Shown in pieces: positions 61,377-64,000 of a stretch of DNA of 64,000 nucleotides. Under the pieces are notes generated by a model, which saw only the letters and a list, made by a program, of their open reading frames with translations, made no database searches and was not told the DNA's origin. How positions within the stretch are numbered: position 1 is the first letter of the stretch; each line of letters begins with the position of its first letter. The DNA lies in contig NW_024104420.1 in NCBI RefSeq assembly GCF_003945595.2, positions 3,284,201-3,348,200 of the forward strand, given 5' to 3'. This DNA is from Pipra filicauda (lineage: Eukaryota; Chordata; Aves; Passeriformes; Pipridae). Position numbers and translations under genes: made by a program.

Positions 61377-62103
61377 GCCCAGCTGAAAGCAGCAAAGATG
61401 ATTAGGGGACTGAAGTATCCCTTTTACAAGGAAAGGCTGAGTGAGCAGGGCCTCTTCAGCCTCAAGAAGAGATGGCAGAGAAATAATTCATCAATGTCTC
61501 TAAGTATCTGCAGGGTGGGTGTCAGGAAGATGGAGCCAGGCTCTTCTCAGTGGTGCCAAGCAATAGGACGAGAGGCAAAGGGTGGAAACTGATGCACAGT
61601 AAATTCCACCTGACTATGAGGAAGAACTTCTTTACTGTGTGGGTGACTGCACACTGAAACAGATTGCCTGGAGAAGTTGTGGAGTCTCCCTCAATGGAAA
61701 TATTCCAAACCCATCTGGACATAAAAATGCAACTATATTCTCTCCTTCCCATGAAAGATTACTTTTCCTTTTCATATTCCATATTCCATATCAATTATAT
61801 TCTCCAAATTTTGGCTATATAAGTATACTGGTGTTCATCTTCCTGCACAGGTAGCTTAATCAACTTACAATACTGATCCTCTTCTGCCAAATACTTGTGT
61901 CAACTGCATATTTTAACCATCATGATGGGAAAACATCTACCTGGTCATAAATAATATAGTGAAAATACCTCCCCCCCAAAAAAAAAACCCCAACACAAAA
62001 TATTGTTCTGTTCCAACAAATGGAAGAAGAATTTCCTTGGGTTTGCACTACTTTCCTTCAATTATTTATTATATCTTTACAAATGATTGATAGGACTTTT
62101 CAA

Positions 62104-62695
62104 AAAATTCATAGAATCATAGAATATTCTGAGTTGGAAGGGACCCATCAGGATCATCAAGTCCTGCTAATGGCCCTGCACAGGACCACCCTAAGAATCA
62201 CACTGTGTGCCTGAGAGCATTGTCCTAATGCTTCTTGAACTCTGTCAGGCTTGATGTTTTGGCCACTTCCCTGGGGAGCCTGTTCCAGTGCTCGGCCACC
62301 ATCTGGGGGAAAAAACCTTTTCCTGATAACCAACCTAAATCTCCCTCAAATCAGCTTCATGACATTTCCTCAAATCCTGTCACTGGTCACCAGAGTGAAG
62401 AGATCAGTACCTGCCCCTCTGTTTCCCCTTGTGAGGATGAAGACAGCAATGAGGTCTCCCCCAAACTCCTCTTCTCCAGGCTGAACAGACCATATGACCT
62501 CAGCTGCTCCTCATAAGGCTTCTCCTCCAGACATTTCCCCATCTTTGTGGCCCTCCTTTTAAAGGTTTATCATAGTTTAATGTCTTTTTTTGTATTGTGG
62601 TCCCCAAAACTGCACACAGTGCTCAAGGTGAGGCCACACCAGTGCAGAGCAGAGCGGGACAACCCCCTCCCTCAACTGGCTGGTGATGCTTTATT
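62104..62695 (-). mobile_element. CR1 LINE, 3' terminal ~590 bp
   Basis: On the plus strand it starts with the complement of the CR1 end (TCATAGAATCATAGAATATT, GAGTTGGAAGGGACCC) and runs through CATTGTCCTAATGCTTCTTG, GGGGAGCCTGTTCCAGTGCT, AATGAGGTCTCCCCCAAACT and CTCAAGGTGAGGCCACACCA. The ORF2 C-terminus on the minus strand is broken by several indels. It fades near 62695. Confidence 0.95.
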
Positions 62696-62939
62696 AATGG
62701 ATTATTAAAAACTGGTGAGCTTTTTACGTCAATCTTGTTTACAATACTCCAAAACTCTTCAAATGCTTTAGGTCTGCTGGTTTCACTATTTAACATCCTT
62801 CAGAATTACTCAGAGAATGTGAAAAATATCATCATGTACACTACTACCATGTTATCATGTATATTACATGTACAACACCTGATTGCAACAAAACATTTAC
62901 ATAACACTTCCTCTGCTTTACTACTGACAGTTACATGGT

Positions 62940-63036
62940 GGGATTCTTGGGGCTGTCATGTGCTGGGCTAAGAGCTGGACTCGATGATCATTGTGGGTCC
63001 CTTCCAATTCAGAATGTTCTGTGATATTCTGTGATT
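62940..63036 (+). mobile_element. CR1 LINE 3' end, short
   Basis: This is a plus-strand CR1 tail of about 100 bp with GAGCTGGACTCGATGATCAT, GTGGGTCCCTTCCAATTCAG and the terminal repeat GTTCTGTGATATTCTGTGAT. It is strongly 5'-truncated. Confidence 0.9.
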
Positions 63037-63597
63037 TCCATGTGACAATGAACAAGTACAATTTTTAGGCTTCATTTTGATCCTCGTAATCTTAAAACAC
63101 AGTTTTATTTTATTTAAAATTTGTCTCAATCATTTTTTTACGTTTCTCTCTACTATTTTCTGTGTATTTTGAATTCTTTTTGTATGTTTTTTGAATATAT
63201 AACAATGAACTCTAAATTATATTTCTGCTTATCTCTATTAGTTTACAGTTTAAACAGTCCTGCTCTTTGTTTCAATGCCAGAAGTGTAATTTGGGAGCAT
63301 GTACTTTGATACTTCCATAGCAGAATTCAGTTATGACTAATATTTTTCTTCTCTCAAATACATATACATTTTATTTAAAATGAATACTTCCATTTAGTCA
63401 TCAGTTTGTTTGTCCAACAGAAATGCAGCAGCACTTAAACAGGTACTATTTTAAAAATCCGTGATCTCTATACGTTAAGCTGAAGAATAAGTGTTCATGT
63501 GCTTAATGTAGCTATTTTTAGGTTAGCAAATTATCAGTAATAACTTCTGGACCTTTTTGGGATGCTTATAGCCTGACAAAATTAGAACCCAAATGCC

Positions 63598-63812
63598 AAT
63601 CATAGAATGATTTGGTGGTAAGGAACCTTAGAGATCATCTAATTATGCACTCACACACAGAGATACATACTCTCCACCATGGACAGAGGTTACTAGACCT
63701 GGTCAACTAGACCAGGTTACTCAAAACACCACCCAGCTTGGCCTTGAACACTTCCAGGGATGGGGCATCCACAGCTTTTCTGGGCAATCTCTTCCAGTGA
63801 GAATACTTGCAT
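63598..63812 (-). mobile_element. CR1 LINE 3' end
   Basis: This is a minus-strand CR1 tail. Plus-strand words are AATCATAGAATGATTTGGTG, GAACCTTAGAGATCATCTAA, CAGCTTGGCCTTGAACACTT and GGGATGGGGCATCCACAGCT. A short repeat (CTAGACCTGGTCAACTAGAC, about 63693-63712) makes a local hairpin. It fades near 63812. Confidence 0.92.
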
Positions 63813-63970
63813 TACTCAGAATTCAGCTATTACAGTCACTCTTTTTCAGTTTAATTTCTTCCTCGTTTTATGTCTTCTTGACCTAGCACAATTAGTTTCT
63901 TTTTCAATAGACATATAATCATATAATCTAACTAAAATCCTTCTTCTCTAATATAACCTAATAGCCTAAA

Positions 63971-64000
63971 CAATCATAAAATCATTAAGGTTGCAAAAGA
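63971..64000 (-). mobile_element. CR1 LINE 3' end, cut by window edge
   Basis: AATCATAAAATCATTAAGG followed by TTGCAAAAGA is the start of a minus-strand CR1 3' end (usual form AATCATAGAATCATTAAGG then TTGGAAAAGA). Only 30 bp are inside the window. Confidence 0.72.

Larger units (their letters stand above)
59590..61735 (+). mobile_element. Long CR1 LINE with two nested CR1 tails
   Basis: This plus-strand CR1 begins at the linker after the endonuclease (AATTGAGCAAAAAGAACAG, CATCTGGAATTAAATCTACC). It continues through the RT region (60090-60230, resuming at 60466-60960) and the thumb and C-terminal block (61013-61660), then loses similarity near 61735. It is interrupted by CR1 3' ends at about 60229-60465 and 60973-61012. 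The frame is broken repeatedly. The block 61118-61316 is nearly identical to 46322-46513 of the other long CR1. Confidence 0.94.

Noticed and set aside
1..64000. CRISPR array, operon or bacterial-type system
   Set aside because: The sequence is vertebrate nuclear DNA. There are no spaced identical repeats, no ribosome-binding sites and no packed reading frames.

Overview
The window looks like an intergenic or deep intronic stretch of a bird nuclear genome. The reason is its repeat content. There are about a dozen CR1 LINE insertions, most 5'-truncated, many with the CR1 3' end (a short repeat related to ATTCTRTG). There are also long terminal repeats of bird-type endogenous retroviruses, an RTE-clade LINE and a tRNA-derived SINE. 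The background is AT-rich. I found no exon series, no host protein gene and no functional RNA gene that I can support. Almost all open frames are short chance frames, and the meaningful ones are retrotransposon remnants.

Layout. 1-150 is a CR1 piece cut by the window edge. About 240-600 is a probable LTR fragment. 2243-2581 is a tRNA-Glu-derived SINE on the minus strand with a perfect 11-bp target-site duplication. 2640-15800 is mostly unique AT-rich sequence. 15812-21250 is a repeat cluster: an LTR part, three CR1 tails and a 599-bp solo LTR with GCGGA duplications. 21250-38240 is a long stretch with nothing I can name. 38245-47350 holds two short CR1 pieces, a solo LTR of about 1.05 kb, and a long CR1 of about 2.7 kb into which a retroviral LTR of about 490 bp inserted. 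54180-57775 is a near-complete but dead RTE-type LINE. 59590-61735 is another long CR1 carrying two nested CR1 tails. 62104-64000 has four more CR1 pieces.

The most interesting relation is between the RTE LINE at 54180-57775 and the SINE at 2243-2581. Their last 43 bases before the tail match at 38 positions. Both end in the same ATGATGATGA tail, and both can form the same small stem-loop just before it. This is the expected signature of a SINE mobilised by a LINE partner, and both partners are in one window. RTE elements are patchy in birds. From memory, AviRTE is reported from only some lineages such as suboscine passerines, hummingbirds, parrots, hornbills and mesites, so it may narrow the host. 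I cannot name the species.

A second point is that the two long CR1 copies, about 14 kb apart, are nearly identical over their 3' parts and share the same in-frame stop. That suggests a common defective source, gene conversion or duplication. Several perfect short hairpins in unique sequence are also listed.
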